Source of the DNA: Niveispirillum sp943370215
GTDB taxonomy: Bacteria; Pseudomonadota; Alphaproteobacteria; Azospirillales; Azospirillaceae
Direction of reading: 5' to 3'
Assembly (NCBI GenBank): GCA_943370215.1
Contig: CALRQC020000018.1
Span: 40,698 to 104,697 of the forward strand
DNA: 64,000 nucleotides
The notes beneath the pieces are model-generated. The model saw nothing but the letters and a program-made list of their open reading frames with translations, had not been told where the DNA came from and did no database searches. Positions within the stretch are counted from its first letter, which is position 1; every line of letters starts with the position of its first letter. The position numbers were made by a program, and so were the translations under genes. Of this stretch, positions 16,782-25,986 are shown one piece after another.

Positions 16782-17642
16782 TCAGCCCTCGCCCATGCCG
16801 GCCAGCAACTTGCCGGTTTCAACGGCGGCATCCACCTGCACCATGCCCACCGTGTGGTAACCGGCATCGACATGCAGGTTTTCACCCGTCACGCCGGCGC
16901 CCAGGTCGGACAGCAGGTACAGGCCGCTATTGCCGACCTCGTTGATGGTCACGTTGCGGCGCAGCGGGGCGTTCAGCTCGTTCCATTTCAGGATATAGCG
17001 GAAATCGCCAATGCCGCTGGCGGCCAGCGTCTTGATCGGGCCGGCGGAGATGGCATTGACCCGGATGCCTTTGGGGCCCAGATCATTGGCCAGATACATC
17101 ACGCTGGCTTCCAGGGCGGCCTTGGCCACGCCCATCACATTATAGTGCGGCATCACCTTTTCCGCCCCATAGTAGGAGAGCGTCAGCAGGCTGCCGCCTT
17201 CCTTCATCAGGGGCACGGCGCGCTGGGCGACGGCGGTGAAGGAATAGCAGCTAATGTCCATGGTGCGCAGGAAATTGGCGCGGCTGGTATTGAGATACAG
17301 CCCGTCCAGCTCGCTCTTGTCGGAAAAGGCGATGGCGTGAACGACGAAATCAATCTCGCCCCACTTCGCCTCGATCTCCTTGAAGGTGGCGTCGATGCTG
17401 GCCTCGTCCGTCACGTCGCAGGGCAGCAGGATTTCCGATCCCACCTGTTCGGCCAGCGGCTTCACCCGCTTCAGCAGGGCGTCGCCCTGATAGGTGAAGG
17501 CCAATTGTGCGCCCTGGGCGGCCACGGCCTGGGCGATGCCCCAGGCGATGGAACGGTCGTTGGCGACCCCCATGATCAGGCCGCGCTTGCCCTGCATCAG
17601 GGTGCCGACGGCCGGGGTCGTGACGGTTGCTGTATTGCTCAT
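16782..17642 (-). CDS. fabI: Enoyl-[acyl-carrier-protein] reductase (NADH), FabI type
   Basis: A 286-residue short-chain dehydrogenase of the FabI class, reducing trans-2-enoyl-ACP in the fatty acid elongation cycle. The cofactor region MGVANDRSIAWGIA (about 24-37) is the FabI variant of the Gly-rich motif. The catalytic Tyr167 and Lys174 show the Tyr-X6-Lys spacing distinctive of FabI, in HYNVMGVAKAALEAS, and Tyr157 is the accessory tyrosine. The start at 17642 (MSNTATV) has a GGAGAG ribosome-binding site; an in-frame ATG six codons upstream is less well placed. It is the first gene of a unit with aroC. Confidence 0.97.
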   Translation of the reverse strand: MSNTATVTTPAVGTLMQGKRGLIMGVANDRSIAWGIAQAVAAQGAQLAFTYQGDALLKRVKPLAEQVGSEILLPCDVTDEASIDATFKEIEAKWGEIDFVVHAIAFSDKSELDGLYLNTSRANFLRTMDISCYSFTAVAQRAVPLMKEGGSLLTLSYYGAEKVMPHYNVMGVAKAALEASVMYLANDLGPKGIRVNAISAGPIKTLAASGIGDFRYILKWNELNAPLRRNVTINEVGNSGLYLLSDLGAGVTGENLHVDAGYHTVGMVQVDAAVETGKLLAGMGEG

Positions 17643-17769
17643 TCTCTTGCTCTCCAGCATGGCCTTTGCCGTGCCTGCGGGGGAGGTACGGCGTGACCAT
17701 AATTGGCGCGCATCCTACACGAACGTTCATAAGGGTCAAACGTATGCGGGTGGAAGCCGGGTGGCGGAA

Positions 17770-19068
17770 ATGGGGGCGCTGATGAAGGGGGTATGGCACC
17801 GGCTGGGCGGAAGGGAAGGTGGGCGGCCTTGGCGGTTGCTGACCGATGTGGGCGCCATTATCGCCCATACGGTGCGCCGGTTCAGCCGCGACGGTGGCTT
17901 TATCATGTCTGGTTCGCTGACTTATACGACGCTGCTGGCCCTGGTGCCGCTGCTCACGGTCACCTTTGCCATCTTCACGGCGTTTCCCGCCTATCGCCGG
18001 ATGCGGGAACAGGCAGAAAGTCTGCTGTTCCAGACGCTGGTGCCGCAGGTCGGTGACCAGGTGCATACTTATGCATCAACATTTATGGCCAATGCCGGTG
18101 CCTTGACCGGCTTCGGGGCGATTGGCCTGTTCGTTACCTCGATTCTAATGTTTTTCTCGATCGAGACGGCGTTCAACCGCATCTGGCGGCAGGCCGAACC
18201 TCGCCCGTTCGTGACGCGGTTGCTCTCTTTTTGGGCAGTTTTGACGATGACGCCCCTGCTGATGGGGGCCAGCCTGTCGGTGGGTGCCGGCATTGTGGCG
18301 CAAGCACAGGCGGTGGGGGCGCCGGGCCTGACCTTGCTGTGGGCGCTCGTCACCTTTGGGGTGGAGGTGCTGGCATATAGTGTGATGTATCTGGCCATTC
18401 CCAACCGGGATGTGGCCCTGCGTGACGCGGTGGTGGGCGGGGGCGTGGCCGCTTTGCTGACAGAATTATCCAAGGCCGGTTTCGTTTTCTATGTCAGCCT
18501 GTTTCCCACCTATGCCTCCATCTACGGTGCCCTGTCGGTGGTGCCGATCTTCCTGTTCTGGCTCTACACGGTCTGGTCGGTGGTGCTGTTTGGGGCGGAA
18601 TTGACGGCGACCCTACCGGAATGGCGGGCTGGGCGGATGACGGAGGGCGGTGCCGATGGGCTGCTTTCCGGGCACCGTCTGGTGGTGGCCCTGGCCGTAT
18701 TGGCTGAACTGCATCGGGCGGCAAAGCTGGGGGTCGGGGTGCGGCGAGAGACGCTGGCGACACGCATCCCTGTTGGCACCATCATCATTTCTGACATGCT
18801 GGAGAGCCTGCGCGCCGCCCATTGGGTTGACCGTACCAGCCGCAATGCCTGGGTCGCCAGCCGCGACCTGCATCAGGCCACGCTGGATGATCTTCGCCGC
18901 TCCCTCAATCTGACGATTCGCGGGGATCTGCTGTCGGTTGGTCGCCTCAGTACCCCGTGGCAACCCGAGGTGGCCCGGCTGCTGGCGGATGCCGATGGAC
19001 GTGACCGACAGGCGCTATCCGTTTCATTGGCGACGATTTTCGCAATGCAAGAAGATGCAAGAGAATGA
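17770..19068 (+). CDS. YihY/BrkB family inner-membrane protein
   Basis: A protein of about 432 residues. Residues about 20-290 form the YihY/virulence-factor BrkB domain: SRDGGFIMSGSLTYTTLLALVPL is the family's first membrane helix, and later blocks include AFNRIWR and YASIYGALSVVPIFLFWLYTVW. About six membrane spans can be counted. The C-terminal about 130 residues are soluble and winged-helix-like (LAVLAELHRAAKLGVGV, ISDMLESLRAAHWV), as in the longer members of the family. It is not ribonuclease BN despite the old name. The start is uncertain: ATG 17770, ATG 17782 and GTG 17761 are all possible. Divergent from fabI. Confidence 0.88.
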   Translation: MGALMKGVWHRLGGREGGRPWRLLTDVGAIIAHTVRRFSRDGGFIMSGSLTYTTLLALVPLLTVTFAIFTAFPAYRRMREQAESLLFQTLVPQVGDQVHTYASTFMANAGALTGFGAIGLFVTSILMFFSIETAFNRIWRQAEPRPFVTRLLSFWAVLTMTPLLMGASLSVGAGIVAQAQAVGAPGLTLLWALVTFGVEVLAYSVMYLAIPNRDVALRDAVVGGGVAALLTELSKAGFVFYVSLFPTYASIYGALSVVPIFLFWLYTVWSVVLFGAELTATLPEWRAGRMTEGGADGLLSGHRLVVALAVLAELHRAAKLGVGVRRETLATRIPVGTIIISDMLESLRAAHWVDRTSRNAWVASRDLHQATLDDLRRSLNLTIRGDLLSVGRLSTPWQPEVARLLADADGRDRQALSVSLATIFAMQEDARE

Positions 19069-19414
19069 TTTTTGACAGCGGGCGCATTGTGTTGCTGATC
19101 TGTAACTCCTTGGTGACGTTGAATTGCCTGTCTTTAGAGCGCGTTGCGCAAATTTTGTTCAAAAACCTCTTCCAGCCGGTTCGGCCAGTGCAAAAGTGCA
19201 ACGGTGTTGAGCAATGTTGAGTCACCCTAGTGAAACACCTATTGCAAGCGCGAGAGATTAGATTGTTATTTGCGGGCAGCAGCCATGCGGCCCACCCGAT
19301 CCTGTGAAAGGGGAGGGGACGGGCCCCGGTGGAGCGGTTACGGCGCAACCGGGCCGAAGCCGGGAAAACCCAAAACGGCGCCCCAAAGGGCGTCAGGACA
19401 AGGGAAAGACATAG
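19069..19414. other. 346-base leader region of the TonB-dependent receptor gene
   Basis: No reading frame on either strand looks coding. A TTGCAA at 19242-19247 and TGTTAT at 19264-19269 give a weak promoter candidate with 16-base spacing. Downstream of that the leader is GC-rich, with a hairpin GGCGCCC-CAAA-GGGCGTC (about 19379-19396) and then the ribosome-binding site AAGGGAAAG. TGTTGAG occurs twice, 10 bases apart, at 19205 and 19215. I compared it with the cobalamin riboswitch consensus and found no match. Confidence 0.5.
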
Positions 19415-22201
19415 ATGAAGCAGTCCGTATCTAAGCTGCGTAGCGCGCGCGGCGTTTTGCTTGCTGGTGCCGCCCTTGGGATGGCGATGCTGCCGGCAGC
19501 GACCGCGATGGCGCAGGACCAGATTGAAGAGATCGTGGTCACCGGCTCCCGCATCCGCACCAGCAATGTCACCAGCCCGGCACCCCTGACCGTTCTGGGC
19601 CAGGAAGAGTTGGCCCGGTCCGGCCAGACCAACTTTGCCGATATCCTGCGCAATCTGCCATCATATGCCGGCGCTTCCACCGGCCGCCAGACCAGCAATG
19701 GTTCGGTCGGTGTGGAATATGCCAACCTGCGTGGTCTCGGCTCCCAGCGTACGCTGGTCATGATCAACGGCCGCCGCGCCGTTGCCGGTGGTACCGGTGC
19801 GGACTCCTCCGTCGACTTGACCTCCATCCCGATGGCCGCCATCGAGCGCGTGGAAGTGCTGCGCGACGGCGCCTCCGCCGTGTATGGCTCTGACGCCGTT
19901 GCCGGCGTGATCAACATCATCACCAAGGAAGATTTCGAAGGTGTCGACCTGCAGGTTGAGCGCGGCATCGCCACGCCGGCTTGGGACGGCCAGACCTTCC
20001 ATGCCCAGGGCCTGATCGGCGCGAATTTCGATCGCGGCAACGTCACCGGTTATTTCGATTACAATGACCGTCGCGGTATCCGCTCCGGTTCCGAAGGCCG
20101 CAGCTTCTCCAACTGCCAGTTCTCCGAGTTGGGTGGTGGCACCACCGGTGATCCGCTCCGCCGGTTCTGTGCCGGTTCTGCCACAAACGTGTTTCCGCGC
20201 GTTCAGATCCGCGGTGCGGGCGGTTCCTTCCCGCAGAGCTCCACCGTCGTCATGCGCCCGGGTGAGACGCCCCGCCTGTATGACGCGGCCCGCGATTCCT
20301 ACAACTTCGCGCCGTCGACCTATCTGTCCACGCCCAGCGAAACCATGTCGTTCGGCGTGAACGGCCATTACGAAATCACCGACTGGCTGCGCGTCCGGGC
20401 TGAAGGTTCTTACAGCAACCGCCAGTCCGAACAGCAGTTGGCGCCGATGCCGGTGACCAATATCTCCATCGCCGCGGACAATCCGTTCAATCCGTTCGGC
20501 ACCAGTGTGCGCGTGAACCGTCGCGTTGCCGAATTCGGCCCGCGTATCTATGAGCAGGACGTCGATACGTTCCGCTTCTCCGGTGGTTTCGAAGGCGACC
20601 TGCCGGATATGGGTTCCGTTTCCAACGTGAAGTGGGATCTGTTCTACACCTACGGCCGCAGCCAGTCCTCCACCGGCACCAAGAATGTGCTGAACCTGCA
20701 GCGCCTGAACACGGCCATCACGCCGACTCTGTGCGCCTCGGATGCTGCTTGCCCGAAGGGTGTCAACTTCTTCAGCACCGGCCCGCTGCCGCAGGCCTTC
20801 TTCGACTATGTCGGCTGGAACGTGCATGATCGCGGTGAGAACGTCGTCAAGACGATCAACGGCGATATCAACGGCGATCTGTTCCGCCTGCCGGCGGGTC
20901 CGGTTGGCTTCGCTGCCGGCTTCGAATATCGTGATCTGGCCGGTAACTTCAACCCGGACAGCCTGCGTCAGGCTGGCCTGTCGTCGGACACCAATGCCAA
21001 GGCGACCGCTGGTCGTTACTTTGCCAAGGAAGCCTACACCGAATTCCGCGTTCCGCTGGTGGCGGACGCCCCGTTCGTTGAAGAGCTGACCGCCAGCCTC
21101 GCCGGCCGTTATTCCGATTTCTCGAACTTTGGTTCCAAGGCCACCTACAAGTTGGGCCTGGACTACGCGCCGAACTCTGACATCCGCTTCCGTACGGTGT
21201 ACGGCACCGGCTTCCGTGCCCCGAACCTGGGTGAGCTGTATGGTGGTGCTGCCGGCAACTTCCCGACCGGTGATGATCCCTGCGCCGGCTTGAAGAACCC
21301 GAACGCGCAGATCAATGCGGCTTGCCGTGCACTGGGCCTGGGGCCGAATTACAGCGGCACCGGTGGCCAGGTGGAGACGATCGACCTGTCCAACCCGAAG
21401 CTGAAGGCTGAAGAGTCCAAGAACCTGACCATTGGTACGGTCATCACCCCGTCCTTCCTGTCCAACTTCACGGCCACCGTGGATTACTGGCAGATCAAGG
21501 TCACCGACGCGATCGACTATGAAACCACCACCGGTATCCTGACCCGCTGCTTGCTGACCCCGACGGGCCCCGGCTGCTCTGGTGTCAGCCGTGACACCGA
21601 TGGTTCGCTGCTGACCGTTACCCGTACCTATCAGAACCTGTCGGCTCTGAAGACCGCCGGTATCGATTTCGGCGTCAATTATCGCTTCGATCTGGGTGGT
21701 GAGCAGACCGTTGATCTGGGCACTGACTGGACCTACCTGCTGAAGTTCAACCGCCAGGTCGATCCGCTGTCGCCGATCCAGAAGCTGGCTGGTACGGTTT
21801 CGGTGGCTGAAGACGGCTTTGGCGGCAGCCACACCCGTTGGCGCGGTAATGTGCGCGGCACCTATCAGAATGATTGGTACAGCTTCACCTGGACCCAGCG
21901 TCTGATCGGTCCGGCCGATCAGTATGATCTGGGCTTGAACCGCAAGGTCACCTCTGCCGAAGCTACCTCCACCCATGTCGGCTGGTACACCTACAGCGAC
22001 GTGCAGGCCTCTGCCCGTTACGAAGGCTACAGCCTGACCATCGGCGTCAACAACCTGTGGAACAAGAAGCCGCCTTACCTCTCGGCTGGTAACCAGGATT
22101 TGAATCTGGCGGGTGCGACCAGCGCTGCGTCGAACACCGACTACAATACCTACGACACGATGGGTCGTTATCTGTACGCCCGTATCGGCGCCCGCTTCTA
22201 A
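19415..22201 (+). CDS. TonB-dependent outer-membrane receptor
   Basis: A 928-residue outer-membrane protein. It has a signal peptide (residues 1-33, ending AMA), a TonB box around EEIVVTGSR (38-46), a plug domain (about 50-180, with NLRGLGSQRTLVMINGRR, RVEVLRDGASAVYGSDA and GVINIITK) and a C-terminal beta-barrel ending in Phe (ARIGARF). Length and the GSDAVAGVINIITKEDF pattern match the large receptor group common in sphingomonads and Rhodospirillales for carbohydrate or siderophore uptake. No linked transporter or hydrolase identifies a substrate. Codons are strongly biased to GGT, CGT and similar, unlike neighbours, suggesting high expression. A strong terminator follows. Confidence 0.95.
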   Translation: MKQSVSKLRSARGVLLAGAALGMAMLPAATAMAQDQIEEIVVTGSRIRTSNVTSPAPLTVLGQEELARSGQTNFADILRNLPSYAGASTGRQTSNGSVGVEYANLRGLGSQRTLVMINGRRAVAGGTGADSSVDLTSIPMAAIERVEVLRDGASAVYGSDAVAGVINIITKEDFEGVDLQVERGIATPAWDGQTFHAQGLIGANFDRGNVTGYFDYNDRRGIRSGSEGRSFSNCQFSELGGGTTGDPLRRFCAGSATNVFPRVQIRGAGGSFPQSSTVVMRPGETPRLYDAARDSYNFAPSTYLSTPSETMSFGVNGHYEITDWLRVRAEGSYSNRQSEQQLAPMPVTNISIAADNPFNPFGTSVRVNRRVAEFGPRIYEQDVDTFRFSGGFEGDLPDMGSVSNVKWDLFYTYGRSQSSTGTKNVLNLQRLNTAITPTLCASDAACPKGVNFFSTGPLPQAFFDYVGWNVHDRGENVVKTINGDINGDLFRLPAGPVGFAAGFEYRDLAGNFNPDSLRQAGLSSDTNAKATAGRYFAKEAYTEFRVPLVADAPFVEELTASLAGRYSDFSNFGSKATYKLGLDYAPNSDIRFRTVYGTGFRAPNLGELYGGAAGNFPTGDDPCAGLKNPNAQINAACRALGLGPNYSGTGGQVETIDLSNPKLKAEESKNLTIGTVITPSFLSNFTATVDYWQIKVTDAIDYETTTGILTRCLLTPTGPGCSGVSRDTDGSLLTVTRTYQNLSALKTAGIDFGVNYRFDLGGEQTVDLGTDWTYLLKFNRQVDPLSPIQKLAGTVSVAEDGFGGSHTRWRGNVRGTYQNDWYSFTWTQRLIGPADQYDLGLNRKVTSAEATSTHVGWYTYSDVQASARYEGYSLTIGVNNLWNKKPPYLSAGNQDLNLAGATSAASNTDYNTYDTMGRYLYARIGARF

Positions 22202-22266
22202 TAAAGTGGGGAGTATGGGGGCATCAAAGCCCCCGCTCTGGGAAAGAAAATGTTGTGGAGTTTATC

Positions 22267-22296
22267 GACCCGCCGGTTTCCGGCGGGTCTTTTTTT
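22267..22296 (+). terminator. Rho-independent terminator of the TonB-dependent receptor gene
   Basis: A perfect 10-base-pair stem (GACCCGCCGG, loop TTT, CCGGCGGGTC) is followed directly by seven T residues. It starts 66 bases after the receptor stop codon and is the clearest intrinsic terminator in the window. Confidence 0.93.
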
Positions 22297-22329
22297 ACCT
22301 GACAGCAGGCGCGCTGTGGACAAAGAAAA

Positions 22330-22358
22330 GGGGCGCGACCCTTGGCAGGTCGCGCCCC
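22330..22358 (-). terminator. Rho-independent terminator of the OmpA-like gene
   Basis: A perfect 11-base-pair stem (GGGGCGCGACC with GGTCGCGCCCC, 7-base loop). Reading leftward it is followed by TTTTCTTT. It lies 27 bases past the stop of the minus-strand ompA-like gene, back-to-back with the receptor's terminator. Confidence 0.85.
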
Positions 22359-22385
22359 CGTTCAGGCTGTCATCAAACCATCAGA

Positions 22386-23492
22386 TCAGCGGGTGGGCTG
22401 ATTTTCCGGGAAGATGATGACGGCGCGGCGGTTGGACGGCTCGCGCACACCATCGGCGGTCGGCACCAACAGGTCGGTTTCGCCCTTGGCTTCAACGCTG
22501 ATCTGGGCGGAACCCAGGCCCTGGCTCAACAGATATTCGCGGACCGCTTCGGCGCGGCGCTGCGAGAGCTGCTGGTTGTACTGAGCAGAACCGGACGTGT
22601 CGGCATGGCCGCTGACGGTGATGTTCACGACCTTACCGGCCTTGGCATCACGGGCAACGTTTTGCAGCACACCCTGGGCATCGGACGACAGCGTGGCCTT
22701 ATCGAAATCGAAGAAGACCGTGAAGTTGCGGGTGATAGCCGGAGCCGGTTCCGGCGGGGGGGGCGGCGGCGGGGGCGGGGGGGCAATCTGTGTGGTGGCA
22801 ACCGGCTTGGCTTCCGGTTGACCAAATACATAGCGCACGCCGATCAGGGCAGTGTGGCTGCGGTAGTCGGCCTTGGCACGCTGGGTACCGGCCTTGAAGG
22901 TGCCCTTGTCGGTGTCCAGGTAACGATAGCCGACGGTCAGATCCATGTTGTCGGCCACGGCATAGGAGAAGCCCGCACCAACCTGCCAGGCGAAGGTGCT
23001 GTCCCAATCATCATAAAGCACGCCGGGGGCAGACAAGGAACCGACGCGGTTCATGTGCAGGCGGGCCAGACCGGCACCGGCACTCACATAGGGACGCAGG
23101 GCGGTACCGGTATGGAAGTCATAATTCACCACACCCATGATGGTGATGGCGGCCATGTTACCACCGCTGCCGTAACGGCCAACCGGGCCGCCGCTGATCG
23201 TATCGACCACATCCTTGGAATAGCCGACTTCCAGCGCCGGGCGCAGGCCGTTATCGAAGCGATAGCCGCCTTCCAGAATGCCCGTATAGCCTTCGCTGAA
23301 ATCCATCTTGTTGAAGGCCGTACCGGCATTCACATTGGTGTCACGGGTCCAGTTGTAACCAGCCGAAAGGCCCAGATACGGACCGGAAGCGGTCTTGATC
23401 TCGCCATCCTGTGCCATTGCCAACGAGGGCAGCGCCACCATCAAGGCGGCCGCCGACACCATCGGCGCGAACAAGCTGTGCCACTTCTTCAT
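22386..23492 (-). CDS. OmpA-family outer-membrane protein (barrel plus peptidoglycan-binding domain)
   Basis: A 368-residue protein with a signal peptide (ending SLAMAQ) and an eight-strand-type N-terminal beta-barrel (about 30-230, starting GPYLGLSAGYNW). A poly-proline linker of about ten residues follows, then an OmpA C-terminal domain (about 255-360). The domain has VFFDFDKATLS, SGHADTSGSAQYNQQLSQRR and the Asp/Arg pair that holds diaminopimelate. It tethers the outer membrane to peptidoglycan. The second ATG at 23492 is chosen because AGGAGG is 9 bases upstream, against 3 bases for the ATG at 23498. Convergent with the TonB-dependent receptor gene. Confidence 0.94.
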   Translation of the reverse strand: MKKWHSLFAPMVSAAALMVALPSLAMAQDGEIKTASGPYLGLSAGYNWTRDTNVNAGTAFNKMDFSEGYTGILEGGYRFDNGLRPALEVGYSKDVVDTISGGPVGRYGSGGNMAAITIMGVVNYDFHTGTALRPYVSAGAGLARLHMNRVGSLSAPGVLYDDWDSTFAWQVGAGFSYAVADNMDLTVGYRYLDTDKGTFKAGTQRAKADYRSHTALIGVRYVFGQPEAKPVATTQIAPPPPPPPPPPEPAPAITRNFTVFFDFDKATLSSDAQGVLQNVARDAKAGKVVNITVSGHADTSGSAQYNQQLSQRRAEAVREYLLSQGLGSAQISVEAKGETDLLVPTADGVREPSNRRAVIIFPENQPTR

Positions 23493-23910
23493 TCTCATAT
23501 TCCTCCTGAATAAGGACCGGCGACGCCGCCGGGTAACTCCCGTTTCGGATCAAACAACGCCACCTCTAACGGGTGGTTCCTTCGGGAACGCGGGTTGAAT
23601 TGTTTGCGTGGAAGGGTGTGACCAAAATGCAACGAAGCTATTGTGCTTCGATATGATGATCCGCTTGAATGACCGTGATCCCAACGCAAACTCAACTTGC
23701 AGCAAACGTTGTCTGACATCGCTTTATCTGCTGGTGGATTGAGGCGAAACTGTGAAGCGCGCTTGTCATTATCACGATTGTCCCCCCGATAACTTGTCTA
23801 TGTCTTACGATATAGACGTGTTGGACAGGTGTGTGGCGGCGCTTGCGCCGACACCGCCGCCGCTCTAGCCTCTGGCCCAATCCATACCGCCCAGAACGGG
23901 AGCCAAACCC
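23493..23910. other. 418-base divergent intergenic region
   Basis: This lies between the ompA-like gene and the aminopeptidase P gene. No coding frame or RNA gene is recognised. Small palindromes are CGAAGC-N6-GCTTCG at 23633-23650 and GTCTAT-N10-ATAGAC at 23796-23817; the latter lies about 95 bases before the aminopeptidase start. The first 35 bases hold the AGGAGG ribosome-binding site of the OmpA-like gene. I could not fix a promoter. Confidence 0.5.
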
Positions 23911-25938
23911 TTGTCCGCCTCCATCTCCACGGCCGCCTATGGCGGTGATGAAAATCTCGCCCGTTTGTTGCAGGAATCCGGGGTGGCGCACAGCGTTGCC
24001 GAGATCCGTGACCTGATTGCCGGTGTCAATGCCGCCCCGGATGGGGAACTGCCGGATGCCTGGCTGGATCTGGTATCGCCGAAACGGTCGGATGGGGTGA
24101 GCGAACAACTCCTGGCCCTGCGGGCCGGCATTGCCCGCCCTGCCGATCCGGCCCACGGCGATCATGGGGCCCGGCTGGCGGCGCTGCGGGCGGAATTGCA
24201 GCGCCGGGGCCTGGATGGGTTCGTGGTGCCGCGTGCCGATGAGTATCAGGGTGAATATGTACCGCTGCGCGGCAGCCGTCTGGCCTGGATCAGCGGTTTC
24301 ACCGCCTCTGCCGGGGCCGTTGTGGTGCTGATGGACAAGGCGGCCGTCTTCGCGGATGGTCGTTACACGATCCAGGTGCGTCAGGAAGTGTCGGCTGCGC
24401 ATTTCAGCTATCATCACCTGGTGGAGGAATTCCACGGTGATTGGGCCGCCGCCAACCTGCCGGCGGGCGCCAAGCTGGGCTTTGATCCCTGGATGCATAC
24501 GGCGGGCTGGGCCGACAAGATGCGGGCTTCCCTCTCCCCCGCCGGGATCGAACTGGTGCCGACGGACGGCAACCCGATTGATGCCGTCTGGACCGACCAG
24601 CCGCCGGCCCCGCTGGGTATCGTCAATATCCAGCCGCTATCCGCGACGGGGCGCGGTTCCGCCGACAAGCGGGCCGACATCGCCGCCTCGCTGGAACGGT
24701 TGCGCCTGGATGCCGCCGTGCTGACCCAGCCGGACAGCATCGCCTGGCTGCTGAATGTGCGCGGTTCGGACGTGCCCTGCACCCCGCTGCCGCTGTCCTT
24801 TGCCATCATCCACCGGGATGGTTTGGTTGACTGGTTTGTTGACGTGCGCAAGCTGGCGCCCGGCCTGGAGCAACATCTGGGCAATGGAGTCGCCATCCGC
24901 GCGCCGGGTGAACTATCGGCCGCCCTGGATGCGCTGGGCGCCAAGGAAGCACGGGTGCGGCTGGATGGGGCCACGGCCGCGCTCTGGGTGATCAACCGGC
25001 TGGAAAAGGCCGGTGCCGCCGTGGATCAGGGGGGCGACCCATGCGTGCTGCCCAAGGCGGCCAAGAATGCGGTGGAAATCGCCGGCTCCAAGGCGGCCCA
25101 TCGCCGTGACGGCGCTGCCCTGGTCCGTTTCCTGCGCTGGTTCGATGAGGTGGCGCCAAAGGGCGGGCTGGACGAACTGACGGTGGTGGATACGCTGCTG
25201 GCCTACCGCCGGGGGGCCGCCGATTTCCGTGGCCCCAGCTTCGATACGATCAGCGGCGCCGGCCCCAATGGCGCCATCGTGCATTACCGCGCCAATGAGA
25301 AGACCAACCGTCCGGTGGAGAATAACAGCGTCTTCCTGTTGGATAGCGGCGGTCAATATCTGGACGGGACCACCGACATCACCCGCACCCTGGCCGTGGG
25401 CGATCCCGGTGCGCAGGCACGGCGCCATTTCACCCTGGTGCTGAAGGGCCATATCGCGCTGAACCGCGTCCGCTTCCCCATGGGCACGGCCGGCATCCAG
25501 TTGGACGTGCTGGCCCGCCAGTTCCTCTGGCAGGCGGGGCTGGATTATGATCATGGCACCGGGCACGGTGTCGGCTCCTTCCTGTCGGTGCATGAAGGGC
25601 CGCAGCGCATCGGCAAGACGGTGAACGGCGTCGTGCTGCTGCCGGGCATGATCCTGTCCAACGAGCCCGGTTACTATCTGGCTGGTTCCTATGGCATCCG
25701 GGTGGAGAATCTGGAACTGGTGGTGCCGGTGGAGATTGCTGGTGCCGAACGGTCGATGCTGGGGTTTGAGACGCTCACCCTTTGCCCCATCGACCTGCGG
25801 ATGGTGGACGCCTCGCTGTTGACGGTGGAAGAGCGGGACTGGCTGAACGCCTATCACGCCCGTGTTCTGGTTGAACTCTCCCCGCTGGTGGAGGGGGCGG
25901 ATCGTGCCTGGCTGGAACAGGCGACGCGGGCGATCTGA
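23911..25938 (+). CDS. Aminopeptidase P family (Xaa-Pro aminopeptidase)
   Basis: A 675-residue M24 metallopeptidase removing N-terminal residues before proline. The dinuclear metal ligands are visible: the Asp pair in LDSGGQYLDGTTDITRTL, His in DHGTGHGVGSF, Glu in LSNEPGYY and Glu in RVENLELV. The creatinase-like N-terminal domains run from about residue 90 (ALRAELQRRGLDGFVVPRADEYQGEY). The first about 80 residues are extra compared with many homologues. The start is TTG 23911, with GGAG 8 bases upstream; no ATG is available near by. No signal peptide, so cytoplasmic. A hairpin at 25954-25982 follows. Confidence 0.92.
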   Translation: MSASISTAAYGGDENLARLLQESGVAHSVAEIRDLIAGVNAAPDGELPDAWLDLVSPKRSDGVSEQLLALRAGIARPADPAHGDHGARLAALRAELQRRGLDGFVVPRADEYQGEYVPLRGSRLAWISGFTASAGAVVVLMDKAAVFADGRYTIQVRQEVSAAHFSYHHLVEEFHGDWAAANLPAGAKLGFDPWMHTAGWADKMRASLSPAGIELVPTDGNPIDAVWTDQPPAPLGIVNIQPLSATGRGSADKRADIAASLERLRLDAAVLTQPDSIAWLLNVRGSDVPCTPLPLSFAIIHRDGLVDWFVDVRKLAPGLEQHLGNGVAIRAPGELSAALDALGAKEARVRLDGATAALWVINRLEKAGAAVDQGGDPCVLPKAAKNAVEIAGSKAAHRRDGAALVRFLRWFDEVAPKGGLDELTVVDTLLAYRRGAADFRGPSFDTISGAGPNGAIVHYRANEKTNRPVENNSVFLLDSGGQYLDGTTDITRTLAVGDPGAQARRHFTLVLKGHIALNRVRFPMGTAGIQLDVLARQFLWQAGLDYDHGTGHGVGSFLSVHEGPQRIGKTVNGVVLLPGMILSNEPGYYLAGSYGIRVENLELVVPVEIAGAERSMLGFETLTLCPIDLRMVDASLLTVEERDWLNAYHARVLVELSPLVEGADRAWLEQATRAI

Positions 25939-25953
25939 TCGACGCTTTATCAA

Positions 25954-25982
25954 GGCCCGCCCTGCTTCAAACAGGGGGGGCC
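25954..25982. terminator. Hairpin between convergent aminopeptidase and AraC-type genes
   Basis: An 11-position stem (GGCCCGCCCTG with CAGGGGGGGCC, one mismatch, 7-base loop), followed by ATTTTC on the plus strand. It is in the 48-base gap between two convergent stop codons and probably ends the rightward transcript. Confidence 0.6.
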
Positions 25983-25986
25983 ATTT

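Noticed and set aside
19300..19414. Cobalamin riboswitch before the TonB-dependent receptor
   Set aside because: The region lacks the conserved B12-box and the core GAAAGGGAA and GCC.ACTG segments; only generic GC-rich hairpins are present.
19661..21976. A 771-codon open frame on the minus strand within the TonB receptor gene
   Set aside because: It is the antisense shadow of a well-conserved gene with a signal peptide, plug and barrel; the translated protein shows repeated Gly/Arg/Asp-type bias and no recognisable domain.
22741..22790. G-rich run as a possible G-quadruplex or regulatory repeat
   Set aside because: It encodes the poly-proline linker of the OmpA-like protein and is explained by that coding role.
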